Below are positions 60,456-64,000 of a stretch of DNA of 64,000 nucleotides, piece after piece. Position numbers and translations under genes: made by a program. The notes beneath the pieces were generated by a model. It ran no database searches, had not been told where the DNA came from, and was given only the letters and a program-made list of their open reading frames with translations. The DNA comes from Rhea pennata (lineage: Eukaryota > Chordata > Aves > Rheiformes > Rheidae), in NCBI RefSeq assembly GCF_028389875.1, contig NC_084663.1, positions 13,778,666-13,842,665 on the forward strand, in the 5' to 3' direction. Position 1 is the first letter of the stretch. Each line of letters opens with the position of its first letter.

Positions 60456-62914
60456 ATGCCGGACTACCTGGGCGCCGACCAGAGGAAGACCAAGGAGGAG
60501 GAGAAGGAGGATAAACCCATCCGCGGTGAGAGGCGCGGCTGGGGGCCAGCTCCGGGCCCTCCGCCCTCCTCCTGCCCCCTCGGGGAGGGGGGTGTCCGCC
60601 GTTACCACGGCAACGGGGCGGCAGTTCACACCCCCCTCCCCCCCCGGCGCCATCGCGATCCGGGCGGGGGGTCGGTGCCCCGGGGAGCCCCCGGCGCGGC
60701 CCGGCGGCCATTTGGGCGCAAGAGGCCGCTCGCAGGCCAGGGGCGGCGGAGGAGAGAAACGGAGGAAGAACCGGGGGGGAGGGGGGAACGGAGAAAATCC
60801 GTTTTTAACCCCCCCAAACGGTGGTTCTGGCGCTCTCGGAGCGGCGTCCCGCCCGCGAGCGCTTGCACGGGGGGAGGCAGAGCTGTGACATGTGGCGCAG
60901 CGTTACCTTTATTTATGCGTTCATTTATTTATTAAAGATTCTAAGGAAAACTGAGGAAATGCCGGACCCTAAAGGCTGATTCTGGGGCTTTGGGATAAAC
61001 TAGTAGATAGCACAATAAAGAATTGAACTGGGGAGCTAACTAATAAATATTGCATCGAGGGGAAATTTGTCAGTGCTCCTCAAGTTTTTTTGAAAGAGCC
61101 TCTGAAGATGTGGGCTGGAGAGCCACACAGTACAGTCTGGTTTGGCTGTTTTCAGGGCTTTTCAAAGCTCTTATAAAATTTTCTGAAAAGCCTAAGTTGC
61201 CATGGGTGAATGTCCTTTGTTGTTTAGGGATTAGTTAAAAAGTTGGGAGCACACTAAGGAAAAAAATTTTTTTTTGTTACATCTTTGGAGGAATCCTGCA
61301 GAGCTCAGTGCCAAATACTGTGCAGTGCTAGCACATTCCTAAGTAACTCAGTGGAAGTGGGATAGTTTGGTGGCGACTGTTGCAGTGATACCAGCATACT
61401 GAAAGCTAACTGTGAAAATTCCCTCTGGTACCTTGTATTGTTTGAATTTCATTTGCTGTTTTATTTTATATCAGTAAATGTTAACTAATACATCTAAAGG
61501 GGAAAACAATACTGTGTGTAATCAGTGATGGACTTTGAACTGTTCCCACTCAGGAAAGAGATCTTTAAAATACAACAACTCAGTGCTTAGTAGATGTGTC
61601 AATGGAGTGATACAATTAGGAAAAAAAAGAGGGAACAACATAAAAAAATCTTTTCGAAATAGTGTATAATACAATATCATACTCACATCTTCAACACTGC
61701 ATTTTTTTTTTGCTCCCTTTGTCCTAAAAAGACACAGTAGAATTAGAAAAGATACAAAGTGGGAGTGCCATGGATGATTAAAATGAAAACCAGGACCCTG
61801 GAAAGGGGTGACTTTAGCAGATGGGAGAGGATCTGTTAAATTACAGGTTGTATGGAAGTAAATCTGGAACAAAGTTAAACAAAGTTGTATTTTTGTTAAT
61901 CAAAAGAGTTCACTGGAGCAGTCCTGTGGAACTTTTATGGTAAAGCTTATGCGTTTAATAGCTGATGCTGCTTGTTGTAACACAAGAATTCCAAGGCCTG
62001 AATAATGTTTTCAAATTCCAGATTTAAGACACGTGAATCGAAGCACAATTAGTTAAACTGGGGGATTAGTTCCTGCATGTTGTGCCAAAGGTTGCCAAAT
62101 GTTTACATGGATTCAAAAAGTTATCAGAAATATGCATGTTAACAAAATCTTTTAAGAGCTGATAATAGCAAATATCAGCCCTGCAGTGAGGGTGTGTGAA
62201 TGGAGGTCACTGTGTATTTGTCACATTTGTAGCCATTTCTTGTTGGAGAAAGGATATTGGATCAAAAAACTGTTTCTCTCCTCTTTAATGACAATTATTA
62301 TGTTTTGCATTTTACAATATTAAAACTTAGTGTTACGTAAATTACTGGTTCCAGGTTTTGTACACCTCCTTTAGTAGTTCCAGTAGCTTTTCAATATACA
62401 GAAGAGGGAGGTGTATGATTTATGGGACGGCTGCTGAAACCAGCTTGATTTGATTGCCACGCTCCATTCACGCTGGGCATTTTTGAAAGAGAAGAAAGTG
62501 TTGGAAATTATTTTGCTTGTAATTCATATTTTTTAAGCATCAAGAAACAGAAAGTTAAAAAAGTAAAGTTTTGACTTCCTCTTCAATTCCTTTTCTGTAG
62601 TCACAGATTGATAAGCTGTTTTGAGCAAAGTAAAATTTAAGTGGCTTGCTTGCTCTGAGCTCTGGGCAGTACATACCTTTGATCCGAAAGGAGTAGTTGG
62701 AGACCCTGTTTTGTTTTTCTTTAATGTCTATCTGATACTTTGGGGGTTTACTTTGATTTAGTGAAAAGACATAAAATAATCTCTTTAAAATGTTTATTTT
62801 CCTCTTTAGAGGCAAATTTGGTACTGCTGTTTCTATTTTTGAAATTGGACACTAAGTCTTTTCTGTCTTGTTTCAGCATTGGATGAAGGGGATATTGCCT
62901 TGCTGAAAACCTAT
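60456..62914 (+). CDS. PSMC2: PSMC2 (RPT1/S7), 26S proteasome ATPase subunit, first two coding exons (partial)
   Basis: AAA ATPase subunit of the 19S regulatory particle base, which unfolds and threads substrates into the 20S proteasome. Exon 1 is 60456-60525 (MPDYLGADQRKTKEEEKEDKPIR plus one base, donor G|GTGAGA). Exon 2 is 62877-62914 (ALDEGDIALLKTY, acceptor TTTCAG, donor TAT|GTGAGT). Together they encode residues 1-36, nearly identical to human PSMC2 and in phase. The coiled coil, OB and AAA domains lie beyond the right edge. The gene is head-to-head with DNAJC2. Confidence 0.97.
60526..62876 (+). other. PSMC2 intron 1
   Basis: 2.35-kb GT-AG intron. The first 370 bp are CpG-island sequence with the X-box. 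The rest is AT-rich with no recognisable element. Confidence 0.85.
60601..60614. promoter_or_regulatory. RFX X-box GTTACCACGGCAAC
   Basis: A full match to the palindromic RFX consensus GTTRCC-NN-GGYAAC, 75 bp past the exon 1 donor in PSMC2 intron 1 and still inside the CpG island. Confidence 0.65.
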
Positions 62915-64000
62915 GTGAGTACACAGACACATGTGAGGGTGTTAAAGAAAAAACATGAGACTCCCGTTACGAATTCAATGCAAATGTGGAGGGATATTTA
63001 TTTGCCTTTCTGTCCTGCCAAAACCTTTTCTCTCTTTTCCTTCCTGCCAAAAATAAGTAAATCCAACCCCCAAACTTATTCCCCAAACCTAAAGATAATC
63101 CAGTAGTATTGATAGCCTAGAACCAGTGAAGTATTTTCTTATGTTTGTGTTGTATCTTGTAGCTGATTGCCATAGGTGTCTGCTGATCTTGTAATGTTCT
63201 TTCACTGACCAACTATTTTCCTTATTTTACCAGAAACAGTATGTTTAAGACCTGTCCGCCCTGTCAAATTTGCTTGTTATCAGTCATCAGGCTAAAAGCT
63301 GGTAGTGAGGGTACGCACATACTATCCCAGATAGTGTGGTCTTGGAAGGCCTGTTGCATGTTCAGTAAGGCTTAAAATGCAAGTGTCCTCTGTCCATGGA
63401 AGAGGTACTGTGGGTCTGTGAAAGACCTGTTCATAAAAATAAACCTTACAGTTTAGTCTGTTCCTGATTTGAATATGTTTGCCAGAAGTCTGAATTTTAA
63501 TGACACTAAGACTCCTTTACAAAACTCTCAAAACTGTGGAAGGACTGAAATACATTTTGTGCCTACTGTGGCTTTCTTTGTTGCCAAATTGATGTGAAGG
63601 AGTTCTTAAAAGTGGAATACAGATCTTCTCTGCAAGACAAGATAGTAAAGCATTTTATCAGATGTGAGCCTGATTTTGTCAGGCTTCTGATTTAGCAGTT
63701 TGCCCAGTGATCTTCCTGCTATCTTCTGTGGATGGTGGGGAGGTTGGGCAAGATAGTTAAAACTGTCAAAGAAATAATTTTTCATTTTTGTGCTATTTAG
63801 ATAATGCATACAGAACTTCTTTTATGTATAATTTTTAATCTATCTTTTTTAACTTTAGAAAATTTTTAAAAATGAAGTTGAACAGTTCTTTTAAAAGGAA
63901 AAACAAACCCTTGAAGCTTACATACAGGAAAATTTCCCCTCAGATGGTGGTCAGAATTGTGTAACAGTACTTTGTAACTCCGTATTTTTCATGAACGGAT
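62915..64000 (+). other. PSMC2 intron 2 (to right edge)
   Basis: AT-rich sequence after exon 2. I see no exon encoding the expected continuation of PSMC2 before the window ends, and no clear repeat. Confidence 0.7.

Noticed and set aside
59473-60711. Several 120-250-codon frames on both strands at the DNAJC2/PSMC2 island
   Set aside because: They arise from CpG-island sequence and the minisatellite. Only the short segments 59757-59814 (minus) and 60456-60525 (plus) match known proteins and end at splice donors.

Overview
This window is vertebrate nuclear DNA. It has intron-rich genes with GT-AG boundaries, CpG-island promoters and an AT-rich, repeat-containing background. CR1-type LINE 3' ends (at about 24.4, 33.9 and 34.4 kb, with the typical ATTCTATGA-like tail) point to a bird. 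A tRNA-Ile-like head fused to a CR1 tail at 19.77 kb resembles the passerine family TguSINE1, so a songbird-type genome is my best inference. That rests on one repeat recognised by eye.

Layout from left to right. (1) 1-14.7 kb: 5' part of NAPEPLD on the minus strand. The exon with the usual start codon is at 2852-3164, a probable first exon lies in a CpG island at about 14.0-14.7 kb, and the catalytic exons lie off the left edge. (2) 14.7-33.1 kb: an 18-kb intergenic stretch with no gene I can support. It holds the SINE, a decayed CR1/L3-like LINE with a younger CR1 beside it, poly(A)/poly(T) runs and a duplicated 128-bp segment. (3) 33.44-42.04 kb: complete PMPCB on the plus strand, 13 exons and 486 codons plus stop. 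(4) 42.25-59.81 kb: complete DNAJC2 on the minus strand, 17 exons and 619 codons plus stop, tail-to-tail with PMPCB. (5) 60.46 kb to the right edge: first two coding exons of PSMC2 on the plus strand, head-to-head with DNAJC2 across a shared CpG island.

All exons of the two complete genes join in phase, and the totals (486 and 619 residues) are within three residues of the human proteins as I remember them. The gene order NAPEPLD, PMPCB, DNAJC2, PSMC2 matches human chromosome 7q22. Three neighbours work in protein maturation or turnover: the mitochondrial presequence peptidase beta subunit, a ribosome-associated J-protein that also acts on chromatin, and a proteasome ATPase. No operon-like relation is implied; the only visible shared control is the DNAJC2/PSMC2 bidirectional promoter.

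I found no novel multi-gene system. The items most worth checking are a possible in-frame N-terminal extension of NAPEPLD, a GC-AG intron in PMPCB, a probable U12-type intron in DNAJC2, two identical 36-bp intronic segments in DNAJC2 that each end in a consensus splice donor, a canonical RFX X-box in PSMC2 intron 1, and a pair of ACTACA/CCC (THAP11/ZNF143-type) sites in PMPCB intron 1.
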